From assembly GCA_036245805.1 (NCBI GenBank), contig BTRK01000001.1, forward strand, positions 17,925,087 to 17,989,086: a stretch of DNA of 64,000 bases, read 5' to 3'. This DNA comes from Pristionchus mayeri (Eukaryota > Nematoda > Chromadorea > Rhabditida > Neodiplogasteridae). Shown piece after piece: positions 44,001 to 54,700 of this stretch. The notes beneath the pieces are model-generated. The model was not told the origin of the DNA. It worked only from the letters and a program-made list of their open reading frames with translations, and did not search any database. Each line of letters begins with the position of its first letter. Position 1 is the first letter of the stretch. The translations under genes were made by a program, and so were the position numbers.

Positions 44001-47000
44001 CTTATGTTACAACCTGATACGTTTCACTGTATCGTTGGATTTAAAATGATTTCTTGATCCAGTCATAATAATGATTTTTAAGAGCATGAAGAGAGAGGAA
44101 TGGGAAGTCGATGAGGAGATGGATGAAGATGAAAAGAAGGAAGGAGAGCCCAAATGGGCAGGAAGACTTCGCACGAGGGCACAGCCCACGGCGCCGCCAC
44201 AGATGACGGGTATTTTTTAATCCTTTTTTGTTATTTTGGAATTTTTTTTGCCTTTTTGGAGAGCAGCTATACACGCAAACTTTGAGTATTTTTATTAGAA
44301 ATGCTAACATTGCTTTTGCCTTAGGAGTGTACTTGCACTCGAAAACATTATTTTTATTGGAAATTCAAACGTAAAATTAAGCCTTTCATTTATATTTCGC
44401 AGAAGCTGATTATGTATCTCCACTGATGGCGACAGTGGTGAAAGTGTGCAAAGATGAGGGAAAACTCAATAAGGCGATAGACAAGATCGGGAAAACTACG
44501 GAGGATATGAACGTGGACGAGATTACTACGGAATGTTTCAAGGTGAGCCAAGAATAGAGGTATCATAAATCCTTTATAAGACGCATAAAACGCCGGCTGT
44601 AAATGCATCTGGAGCATCTGAAAAATGTTATTTGCCTGCTTTTCATTAATACATATGGGACCCATAACAAATGTTCACTTTTGCGAGTATTCATCGATAA
44701 CCGCCAGATATTACTGTGCTGTGATGATAGCTTAAGGGTAAGGGGAATTACTCTTTCTGATTTGAGAAATAAAGTAAATCATTGCAGGCATTTAAGAAGC
44801 TATCTGTTCCGAACACGTGGGATATGGTTAAAGCATCGATGACCGAAGAGAATCCCGATATGCCCGAGGTAAGCGAGCTACAGGTGGTGAATCTAGCTTA
44901 AATCCTTTGTCTGGGGCACGATGGATTCCTGAGAAACGGTACTAGGTCGGATGAGAACCGTCGGATGAAAACCAAAAAAGTTCCCCACCATTTTCGTAGA
45001 AGGATTAAAAACAGCTGATGGTACTCTAGTCATGGATGACTTAGGCAAAGCAAATTTACTTGCTGTAAGCGTATTCAACATCGATGACGGAAAACTGCCC
45101 CGTACTGGAGCCCTACCTCAGCTTGGTACTTACGAAGAACCCCAATTCCTTAGACACGAAATCTGCTCCCTTATTGAGAAATGGAAACGCTCCTCCTGTA
45201 AAACCCCTGCGAACATTGACCTCACCTTCATAAAACGAATTGCCGTACCCATTTCCGAAGCACTTGAAATCATTTTTTAGGAATTCTTACCAATCTGGAA
45301 TGCTCTCCTCCCATTGGAGGCATTCCATAGTAACCCCCGTCAAGAAATCATCCCCCTTTTCCAATCCCCTAAATTGCAGGCATATCTCAATTACATCCTT
45401 CTTCTGCAGAGTTTTTGAGCGAATTTTGTGCAAATCCATTATTACCCATTGTGAGCAATTACAAATTTTCCCCGATGAGCAGTACGGATTCCGAAAGAAA
45501 AGATCTCGTGAACTCCAAATGCTTGAAGTCCTCGAACACTGGACATCCTCTATTAGTGATGGGAAGCCAGTTGACGTAATCTACTTCGATTTCGCAAAAG
45601 CTTTTGACAGAGTATCCCACCCCAAGCTAAAACTCAAGCTTAGTGCTATAGATCTCTCCGATAATACAATCAAATGGATAACAGGATATCTCACACATAG
45701 ATCATTCCAAGTGAGAGTAAAAGATGTGCTTTCTACATCAATGCCTGTGACTAGCGGCGTCCCACAGGGCTCAGTCTTAGGACCTTTACTCTTCCTAATT
45801 TACACTTCGGAAATCCCTACTCTAGTGCAAAATCATGGTGTTGTCGCAAGAATGTATGCCGATGATATAAAAATATATCGATCCTTTAGGAAGTGAAACT
45901 CACCTGCTCCTCTCCAATCAGCAATTGATACAATCGCAAAATGGTCAGAAGAGTGGCAACTCCCTCTCGCTGCGCATAAATGTAACTCATTGCACCTGGG
46001 CAGAGCAAATATAAAGCGAACATATTATATAGGAACCACAACTTTAGAACAAAAAGAAAAAGTGAAAGACCTAGGTTTTGTTATCCAGAAAAACCTCTCC
46101 TTTTCCGATCATTGCACTACCGTATCCATTAAAGCCAAAACTACTAGTCACACTATCCTCAGAGCCTTACGAACCACAAATATAGAAGTACTCCTAAAAA
46201 CGTACTCAATGTACATTAGACCGATTTTAAAAAGCGCTTCATCCGTATTCAGCCCTTACCAAAACAAGGATAAAAATGGATTGGAAAGGGTACAAAACTA
46301 CTTCACCCGACGCTTATTTATGCGCTGTTTTGGTCATTCTTGGGAAAATATGCCTACCGCTTTCGACCGCAATAAGAAACTAGGCATTGATTCCCTAGAG
46401 AAGCGTAGAATAGCGATTGATATGAGAGATCTCATCACAAATCTCATCCGAGGCAAATATAGTATTTCCAACCGAAAACCCCCATCATCATATTTATCCT
46501 GACGTCAGGCACAATGGTCCTGCAGGAGGGTGACTTCAGTGTGGAGGGAATGGGGATCTTCGGTCTCAGAGCGTCGTTAGGTCAAGGGATGGGATCTTCT
46601 TTGGCTTCTCTGGTCAACTGTAGGGACGATCGTGACGGATCTCCGTTGAGCATCGAAGTAGATCATCCTGCCGCCGAACACCTGACTTGCGCCGGTTAGG
46701 AACTCACAACGCAGACAGCGGGGCTTTCTTGACGGTAGATCACTCGAGACGATGGGAATCTGTCCGTGCTCCTCCTCTTGAAGTGTACCAAGTAGGCGAT
46801 ACTCTCCGGGTTGCCCAAGCTGACGGGAGAGGATTCCCCAAACTAGGTCGGAAAAGAGCGGGGTCAGGGACGACCGCCCATCACGAGCGCTAGAATGGAG
46901 ACCCCATTATTTCAAAATTTACTACACTCGAAACGGCATGAACTTCAATAATCCTGGATCGAACCACAACTACAGACACAATAGTTTCTTCCCAAGAGCG

Positions 47001-50000
47001 GCAAGGCTTTTAGTAAATTCCGAGAATCAGACCAGTTCCCCTGAGTAGATCCCCCCACCCTGACCCGATTGTCCCGTTTTTCATCCGTCATTTAATCGTC
47101 ATTAATTTCCTGTTCTATTACAGTTTTCTCACACGTTATTTCGAACGAAATAACATAAATATACAGGGTGGCTGATAAATATTGCACCACTTTTCTTGTT
47201 TCTCAATCTCCATTCTCTGTAGGCACCATTGCATAAAATTTGGTAACTATGTTGGTAAGGGACAAAAGTTATTAGCCTATAAATATTATCTGGATTGTTC
47301 AAGTATTTCAAGAGTTATCACTTCTGAAATATTTTGTTTTGGAATTGGGACTTTTCTGGACACATAAACGTATCTGATAGTTTATGCCGCCTTACAGCAA
47401 GGAATTAGATACAGGACTCATCCATTTATTCCTAATAAGAACAACCATTTACACGTATAAATATGTGATCAATTATATTATGAGCCTCTGAACTTTCTCA
47501 GAAATGCTTTAAAATTATTTCATTATGAAGGGCGCTCTATAAAAAATAATAATATTTCGAAGCCGCATTCTTCGAACACATTAGCTATTGGAATTGTTCT
47601 ATTTTATGCATGATACTCCATCATTCTTTATTGTGAAAATGCATTCCATTTGCTTGGGCATATTGATTCGGAACCAGAATAAGTTGCGAAATGCTGCGAA
47701 GCGCCGCTTTTAGCGATATTTTGAGGTGCCTACTTCTACCATTAATTCAACGTTTACATTCAATTTGATGCAACAATATTTCATAACTCGACTCTGTTAA
47801 TAGCTATGCAACATTATACGGCGGTATCAACATTCAGATTAAGAAATTCCGAAAAGTGAGTTTTTTGCATATGCGTGACTGAAAGTCATCAAATTTATCT
47901 CTCTCTGTTTTCAGAGACCCTATATCGCATTTGACAAGATTATCATATATATATATATATATTCACATTAGGTTCCCACACTGTCAGGACTTCTTATGCG
48001 AAATTCTATGGAATGGTGAAATTTTGGGTTCTCATCAGGCGTTTTTCTCATCATTCCGAGTGCCGATTAAACTATCTTGTGAATGGAAATCTTTGCAGAT
48101 TATGCCTCAGGAGGAGAAGAATCTCTTCAATTTACTGATTGCGATGAAAGACAGCAAACCAGAGGAATTGGCATATATATTGGACCGTTTCATTGCGTAC
48201 ATTTTTCTGCCTTCTTATATTTACTCGATGTAGTTATAGTTATATATATTTATGCTACTTCGTTCGAAATAACGTTAACAACAATTGAAATAGAATAGGT
48301 AATTAACGACCATTAAAATGACGAGTGGATAATGGGACATAGGGTCTAGGGGGATCTATTCAGGGGAGCTGGTTTGATTCTCGGAATTTACTAAAAGCCT
48401 TGCCGCTCTTGGAAAGAAGCTAATGTGTCTGTAGTTGTGGTTTGATCCAGAATTATTGAAGTTCATACCGTTTCTAGTGTAGTAAATTTTTTTTTAAATT
48501 ATGTGGTTTTTGGTTGAAAAAAAAGTTTTCGATGTTCGTGGGGAAAATAGAGTGTGTGGATTATTTTAGAAATTCGCACGGTTAATTTTTTCGGGTTTTT
48601 GTTATTCGATTACTCGAAGAGTATTTCGATTGCAGTGACTGGTGCGTCAAAGATTGGATCGATCCAGCAAATAATGGAGAGAAGTCGAATGCTGAAGTGG
48701 CCAGGAATGTCCGCTGTCTGTTCTCGGCGCTCGCTCTCACTCAAGTGAGTCACTCCATTAGTGTTACCTTCTTCAATATTCAATATTTCGAGTGTGCGTC
48801 GAGTCCGAATCACCGGTTTTCCCTTGCTAGCCAATTTTCTTGTTTCAGAGAGGAGAACAGGAGAAAGTGAAGAAAGCTCGTTGGCACTTCCACCGTATTC
48901 TCACTAAGGTCTCATCTCAAGCTGTCTGCCAGAGTCTGGTCAGTACAGATAGAATACATTCAAAGTGTATTTAATAATGCCAGTAGTTCTATGCAAAACT
49001 CTCCGATTTTTTTGAAGAAAGCTCGTTGGCACTTCCACCTTGTTCTCACTAATATAGTTGTTTTAAAATGTTTCTTTGTTTCGAAATCCCTTAACTTCCA
49101 TGAACTCTGTAATTGGATAGACCCCCCCCCCCTAATTGGATGTTCCTGTGCACTATGAATGGGATAAAAGTGTGTATTTATTTATTTGGATCACTAAGTT
49201 GAATATTGTTTAGGTCTATCTCCTGTGCAATTCTCGAACGACCTCGCTTGCATCGGAGATTCTGAAGATTGAGTTGAATGATGATGAATTCGGAGGACGA
49301 CTTATCTCCATTCACATGAACCATGAGGTTCTCAGTATTATTCACAATACTATTTTATACACTATCGAACTATGTATTATGCTGCTTTTATGTCACATTA
49401 CAATTCCCCTTGTCACCTAGATGTGACATCGTATTTTCATGCACCGATAAGCTCTCTGTACTATGTAATTTTAACCACTTGATTGATTTTCCCAGGATGC
49501 GGATGTGCTCAAATGGGCCATCAATCGATTCGCGGATCCCTCCTGCAAGAATCTTCCTACTGCAGCATTCAGAACTCCCGCTACTCTCGAGATGGTACGA
49601 ATACAAGCAACGGAAACAGAGTAATGACATCATCCTAGAGGGAATCTGGTGAATTACAGGTGGAGGAATGGTGGAAGTCGGATATGGAAATATTGGAGAA
49701 AGCGAGGGATCAGCCAGACTTCACTTATCTCTTTGGAAGAGATATGCCGGTGAATTCGTTTTGTATTACATTCTATTATTAGTTTTCATTGCATAGTTCC
49801 GGCTATTCTTTTTAATATTCAAGCAATAGCATTCTGCAATAGTAATTTAACCAAATTAGCGAAAAGGGGCCTACAATTTAATCGATATCTTTTCAGTTCG
49901 ATGACTTCTACACGCCTGTTCACAACCGCATGTTTCAATTCATGAGTGTGAAAACCGCGATTGAAGGATTGGACAGAGTGAAGATGCTGAGTGAAGTGAG

Positions 50001-51078
50001 CGACCCTAATTTGAAAGACCAATGACTACAGCTTTCGCATATACCTGCGTAGTAGTAAAAGCTGGGACGCTTTTCGGATTCTGTGATCGAATTTTCTCAA
50101 AATTTTCCATAAATTTGGGGAAAATCGATATCCAAAACGAGCACTTTTTCTACATTTTCACTGATTCGAATTACACAACTGGTTCACAATACGTCCTTTC
50201 GCTCCTAATTTTCGGGCACTGCTCTGAATAATATAAAAATTGAAATTCAGATGGACACGTCTGCCATTGATGCGGTCGATCTGGGTACTTCTGCAGAAAG
50301 TAATTCTCTGAGTGGTATCGAACTATTTTGTGATAGTCTCCCTTGCGATTTAAGTATCTAATCAAGTGCATTTCAAGATATCGATGGAAGAGTCGTCATC
50401 CTCAAGATTCATCTCTCCTATAGAATTCTGCAATCGCTGCAGACTCGTAAGTTGGATCGATCAGCTGATCTAAGTATTCTTAGCATCGCATATTTCTTTT
50501 ACAGGAATGGTCTACATGCATCAGAGAGAAGCCCTGCGTATTCATCTGATCACTTCGATCGAGAAGGTACGAGACACAATTTGTTGCCTCGCATTCTAAT
50601 TCTCTTAAAGGTGAACTCGATCTTCGCAAGACCGATCTGTAAGGATGATCTCTGGAGAGGATGGGCTCTTCCAGGCTCTGTAAATATATTTGTTTTTCTG
50701 TATTCACTTCAACGCTTTCTCCGAAAACAATAGTTGTGGGGTAGATTGAAAACACGAACTTTAAAGCTTAGTTTTGCCCGAACTTTTGGAAATGACTAAC
50801 GAATATCGTTAAAATCGGACGAATCTTGGTCGTGAAGTGGAAGCGATCTAGTTTTTTTTGTTTTATGGATTCGGAATTCCTTACGTATTCTTTTTAAAAA
50901 ATACCTTGTAAGATATAAGTTACTTTTTATTGAACCGATAGTAATGTCACTCGTTTAGAACTTCCTAACCTACTCCATTCTCATCATGAAGCAATATCTC
51001 AGAAGAGCAGAAGCTGTGATGGGCACCATTAAAGCCATCAACGACAGAGAGTTGAAGGGAGAAAAAATGGAGGAGTGA
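38099..51078 (+). CDS. THAP zinc-finger protein with amplified micro-exons
   Basis: Thirty-one exons in compatible phase give about 928 residues: 38099-38215, 38266-38352, 38964-39101, 39625-39708, 39844-39984, 40118-40201, 40635-40673, 40759-40821, 41216-41254, 41338-41394, 41461-41499, 41585-41641, 41708-41746, 41826-41885, 42082-42336, 42509-42568, 42671-42751, 44083-44209, 44403-44542, 44788-44868, 48622-48744, 48849-48938, 49214-49327, 49496-49594, 49660-49749, 49897-49995, 50251-50314, 50378-50446, 50505-50566, 50611-50679, 50959-51078 (TGA). Exon 42082-42336 is a C2CH THAP DNA-binding domain: CIVC, RRKKWVEAV, LCSNHF..SDF, AVPSFK. The acidic N-terminus and Lys-rich repeats are disordered. 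The C-terminal third is unknown. Doubts: the donor at 39102 is AT, the acceptor at 48622 is ambiguous, and the part after 48600 may be a separate gene. Confidence 0.72.
38525..38929. mobile_element. GC-rich terminal-inverted-repeat element, copy 2 (inverted)
   Basis: Starts GGCACTTTCCTACTTCCGCG and ends GCGCGGAGCTAGGAAAGTCC, the reverse of copy 1 at 36711-37112. The shared inner blocks GGCGTGACTAGAGAGCGCGC and GGAACATCACGTTCC are also reversed. It lies in an intron of the THAP gene, just upstream of the exon at 38964. Confidence 0.85.
39137..39504. mobile_element. 368-base palindromic element with 8-base target duplication
   Basis: The element runs from GGGAGGGTGACAAAACGTAA to TTACGTTTTGTCACCCCC. 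It is flanked by CTTTCATT on both sides (39129-39136 and 39505-39512). Almost the whole length is an inverted repeat (ACTCACTATCGCCTGGTAAC against its complement), with a small loop near 39310-39330. An 8-base duplication fits hAT-type insertion. It has no coding content. Confidence 0.9.
40374..40554. mobile_element. MITE related to the CTAGGTCGGATGAGAAC family
   Basis: GAATGATCACCGCCGAATGA at the left is mirrored by ATATTCGACGGTGATCATCC at the right, ending GCCTAGTGCC. CCGGATAATAGCC and TTCCCATCCGGTTGG pair further inside. A sister element sits in the THAP-gene intron after exon 40759-40821. Confidence 0.65.
40635..41885 (+). repeat. Four-fold tandem amplification of a micro-exon pair
   Basis: A 39-base exon (E/K-EAPTSSKKM plus three residues) and a 57-63-base exon (M.AKSQDLKNKNSENKSTV) alternate four times: 40635/40759, 41216/41338, 41461/41585, 41708/41826. 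The second to fourth units repeat every 245-247 bases, introns included, with near identity. All exons are whole-codon and phase 0, so units can be gained or lost without changing frame. The product is a Lys/Ser-rich, charged repeat tract. Confidence 0.92.
40936..41133. mobile_element. MITE, sister of the 40374 element
   Basis: The left end CACTAAGTCGGATTATAATC then CTTCCGGATGATAACC is mirrored by TTCCCATCCGGCAGGATATA and CCATCCCACCAACTG at the right. It lengthens one intron of the micro-exon series (40822-41215), whereas the following repeat introns are only about 66-85 bases. Confidence 0.65.
42755..44017. mobile_element. Mariner-like element (1263 bases), non-coding
   Basis: The left end TTAGGTTGTAACATAAGTTT and the right end AAACTTATGTTACAACCTGA are inverted repeats (first 26 bases nearly identical, GTCGC included). 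TA flanks both sides (42753-42754 and 44018-44019), the duplication typical of Tc1/mariner. Terminal sequence and length are mariner-like. I found no DDD/DDE transposase in any frame, so it is a decayed or non-autonomous copy. It lies in a THAP-gene intron. Confidence 0.8.
44965..47046 (+). mobile_element. LINE reverse-transcriptase copy, interrupted and mutated
   Basis: The open frame begins about 44969 (FVEGLKTADGTLVMDDLGKA), shifts frame in the T run near 45273-45280, then reads through the palm: FDFAKAFDRVSHPK (motif A), SGVPQGSVLGPLLFLIY (motif B) and YADDIKIY (catalytic YADD). An in-frame TGA at 45894 follows, then AIDTIAKWSEEWQLPL and VQNYFTRRLFMRCF to 46502. After a foreign block of about 410 bases (46504-46910) the terminal NSFFPRAARLLVNSENQ appears, ending at TAG 47046. 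It is a Jockey/CR1-type LINE, 5'-truncated and dead, in an intron of the THAP gene. Confidence 0.88.
46905..48495. repeat. Inverted pair of LINE 3' ends around a 1.1 kb spacer
   Basis: 46911-47155 and 48242-48495 are inverted copies of the same LINE terminus (for example ACTACAGACACAATAGTTTC and AAGCCTTGCCGCTCTTGG). Both include the 3' flank ending in CGTTATTTCGAACGAAATAA. The arms differ at roughly one base in ten. The spacer begins ATACAGGGTGGCTGATAAAT, reminiscent of a mariner terminus, but I could not find its partner. Confidence 0.85.
49014..49060 (+). repeat. Partial duplicate of the preceding THAP-gene exon
   Basis: GAAGAAAGCTCGTTGGCACT and TCCACCTTGTTCTCACTAA repeat the middle of exon 48849-48938 inside the following intron. 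Without splice sites it is presumably not used. Confidence 0.75.
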
Positions 51079-51755
51079 ACAACAATCTATCGAGTAATAC
51101 CACTCTTTCATCTCTCTTTTAATCGTATAATGATCCGTCTTTAATATCATCCCTTCTATCGTTTCCTACATTGTTATCACATAAGTTCTGGTTAGACTAC
51201 TTTCAATTGTAGTTTCTTCGAAGTTTTGCTCCATACTCTGTGTATTTATTTTTCTCTCGGATAAAGTTAGAAGCTCTGTACCTCGAAAATGGTGCAATTT
51301 ATCCATCTGTCTTTTAATCGTATAATGATCGATCTCTTTAATATTATTCATTCTACCGTTTCTTGCAATGTTATCACACAATTTCTGGTTAAACTACTAT
51401 CAATTGTAGTTTCTTCGAAGTTTTGCTCCATGTTCAATGTATTTAATTCATCACCTGTTTTTCTCCCGAATAAAGTTAGAAGCACTGAATCAATTTTCTT
51501 TGAATATTATGGTCGATAACCATTTACAATATCCATATTCGTTTAGAACAAGCTCCAAGAATATCATTTGAATGCTACAAGCTCGTTATATATTCGACGC
51601 GTACTTTTTCATTTGTTCTGTTCAAATCGGATCTCAAAAGCCGGTTGCAAAGGCAGTTCGTGTCCGCAAGCTTCATTCATGTGTTTTGTATTAGCACTAA
51701 CGGATAAAAAAAGACAGTAGGCAATAATTCACTGTGGAGATAATGGTTCGTTCAG
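51079..51755 (+). other. 3' flank of THAP gene with tandem duplication, then spacer
   Basis: Two copies of an about 195-base unit follow the stop codon: about 51100-51290 and 51300-51490. Shared blocks are TTTTAATCGTATAATGATC, CAATTGTAGTTTCTTCGAAG and ATAAAGTTAGAAGC. Only the second has AATAAA (51469-51474), a likely poly(A) signal; the first reads GATAAA. From 51500 to 51755 I see nothing further. Confidence 0.8.
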
Positions 51756-54700
51756 ATGAATCAACAGATAGACAGATACGACTCGTCGTTAGATGATGAC
51801 CCTGTGTCTAAGAAGAGAAGAGGTCAGTTACGACAGGGTTAAAACGAACTGAATACCTTGGCGGAAAAGACATTCTCTCGCCTCTCTCGTCCTGCACACT
51901 CTCGCTTTTATCTGTCCGCTTTTATCGCTTTTATAGAGAAAGACGAGAGAAAGTTGTTTGCGCATTCCCTTACTCAGAGGAAGAGATAATTGTTGTTTAT
52001 GATGAAATTTATTTTAATTAATAAATGTACTTGTTGTACCTTCGGTTGTATCATACTTTAGTTTTTACATGCTAGAGATTTTTATTAATGGAGTTGCAGT
52101 CAATGAAGATGATGGTACTGAAATGATGATCAAGAATGAACCTCAGGAGGAGGAAGAAGTACAAGTGAGGATGGCACTGTTGTTTATCTTCATTTTCTCA
52201 TTGCAGATTGTTTGCTCTGAGTATAAGAAGTCCGATCCCATAGTAGAGTGAGTGATGTCCCGACTTTTCTTCGTTATACCGTCCTTTCTCTCTACTTAGT
52301 GCTTGTGTGACCGAGAATGAGAGAGGAATATCTAGAAATGAATGGGCAGAGCGGAAGGGCGGTCTGTAATTCAAGAAGGATTTCATTTCTTTTTATAAAT
52401 ATTACCAATTATTTCGATATTTCAGGCGTTTGAAGAGGGCAAAGAAGACGATTAAATCTCTGAAGGTGCAATTGAATGAGAGCCAGATGAGGTTTGTGGT
52501 GTGCAATTTTTTACCATTGTTAATATTGAAAAAATGCCAGGGAAGGTTGAAATTCTCAGATCTCAATGTTTTGAATCCTTGAATGGATATATTACAGAGA
52601 AGCGGATCTCTCCTCTCGCCAGGAGCAATTCGAGTTGCTATCGAGAGCGAAGACGGAAACTGCGGAGAATTCGCACTCCACCTCGAAAGAATTGGAAAGG
52701 AACAAACGGCTGTTTGAGGTTCGAAGAGCTATGCAGAGCTAATATTTATGAAGCTAGGCCAATCTAGGCTTTTATGATGAGCTTTAAAAATTGAATTGGG
52801 AATGTTCGGATTAGATTTGTGTTTCAATTACTTCTTATTTACAGGGATCAGACATTGAAGCGAGAAAAGCGGAAAAGAATTTGGGTTGGCAATTTCCCAA
52901 TTTCTAGATTAACAATTTCCTACTTAAATTTAAAGAATTGATTAATTTGGATTTCAAATCCTAATATTATTGCTATTGGGGAACGAAGATAGTTCGGAAC
53001 ATAGTGAGGTTTTATCACAAACTCTTTTTTTCAGCGGAGCCAGCAGCTGCTAATTCGGCGAAAGATGATTTCCGTAAGAACTTGCTGCAGGAACAGAAGT
53101 AAGAGAACTTTCAGTTGCATTTCTAATGCTAATATATATGTTTTTTTAAAGAATCGCTGGTCTTATTCGAGAACGTGATAGACTGAAGAAAGAAGTTGAA
53201 GCTGGTGAGATTTTAAGCTTAGTTTCTGTCCCGTCTTCTCATCCCTCCTGTGGTAACCATCTACTGAGCACTATTTGATACAAAAGGGGGAGATCAAGCT
53301 ATCAATTAGCGTGGAAGAGGCCGGAAACAGAAGAAGTGCCAGATTGTATTCTAAAAATAATTTTGAGCTCGTCGAAATAAGGAAGAAAATTTCCATTCTG
53401 ATAGTAAACAAGAACAGATTCTCAAGGAAAACAAGGAATTGAAGGAAAGAGTGGTGAAGATGAACTGGGATTTATCAGAGTGAGTTGCATTTTTATATGA
53501 TTGGAATTTAATTTGCCAATTGTTTTTTCTGAGATATTAATTTTAATTTGTAGTATGGAGTCGCTCAGAGATGAGAAAATCATATTGGAACGCAAGTTAA
53601 AAGAAGAGAACGAAGAGAGAATCAGGTAAGTTTTGCAACTAAATCATGTGCATTTCCATAGATTAGTAGCACTTATTTTATTCTGGGTCCCCACCCCTCC
53701 CCCATCATTTTCCATCCCTACCCTCTGTTGAGGAATTTTTTTTAAATACGGAGATATAACTATAAATGAGAGGTGAATTGATGGTAAGAGGGGGAGCAAC
53801 CCTTAAAGTATCGGATTCTCAGGCAGGAATGGATTGCCAAGCACACGAACGAATTCGCAAACCACATCGAGACTGAAAATAAGAAGATGGAAGCAGAATT
53901 GAGAAGATTGGAGAACGAGAATCGGATCAGAAATACGGAGTGCGTTATTCAAATGGCTGTTTATGTTATTTTGTATTTCTATTGCATTTCTAATAATTTC
54001 TTTCCAGAATCGCCGGTCTTATTCGAGAACGTGACAGACTGAAGAAAGAAGTTGAAGCTGGTGAGATATTAGGATCGGTTTCTGTCCCACCTCTTCTTCC
54101 CTCCTTCCCTTCTCTTAAAGTGCCGTCACCATTTTAATTGGTACTATATGATCCAAGGATTGGAGATATAGCTAGAAAGACCGAGAAAGCTAGGATGGGC
54201 CAGAAACGGATGAACCGCCCGATTGTAATCTAAAAATCATTTTAAGCTCGTAGAAAAACGAAGAAAATTTCCTTTCAGCTAGGAACGAAGAACTTATTCA
54301 CAAGGAAAACAAAGAATTGAAGGAAAAGTTGGCGAAGATGGAAGGAATTATTACAGAGTAAGTAGTCTTTTTATATGATCGAAAATAGAAAATTGACAAG
54401 TATTTTTACTGATATATTTGTTTTCATTTATAGTTTGGACTTGCTAACAAGAGATCAATAGGTTATGTTGGAACGCAAGTTAAATTAAGAGAGCATGATG
54501 AATTAAGACCCGAAAAATTATGAATTTCGATAACTCTCATTCTCCCGTTCTCTACCTCCCTCAATCAATGTTCAGTTCGCAATAACTTGCCCGACTCTTA
54601 TTCTCAGTCAGGAATGGATAGTCAAGCACACGAAGGAATTCGCAACCCACACCGAAAGTGAGAATAAGAAGATGGAAGCGGAATTGAGAAGATTGGAAAC

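Noticed and set aside
42755..44017. Transposase gene in the mariner-like element
   Set aside because: Both strands were read in the longer open pieces (such as 43505-43819) and none showed transposase motifs.
45894..45896. TGA in the LINE reverse transcriptase as a possible recoding site
   Set aside because: The same copy also has a frameshift and a large insertion, so the TGA is simply decay.
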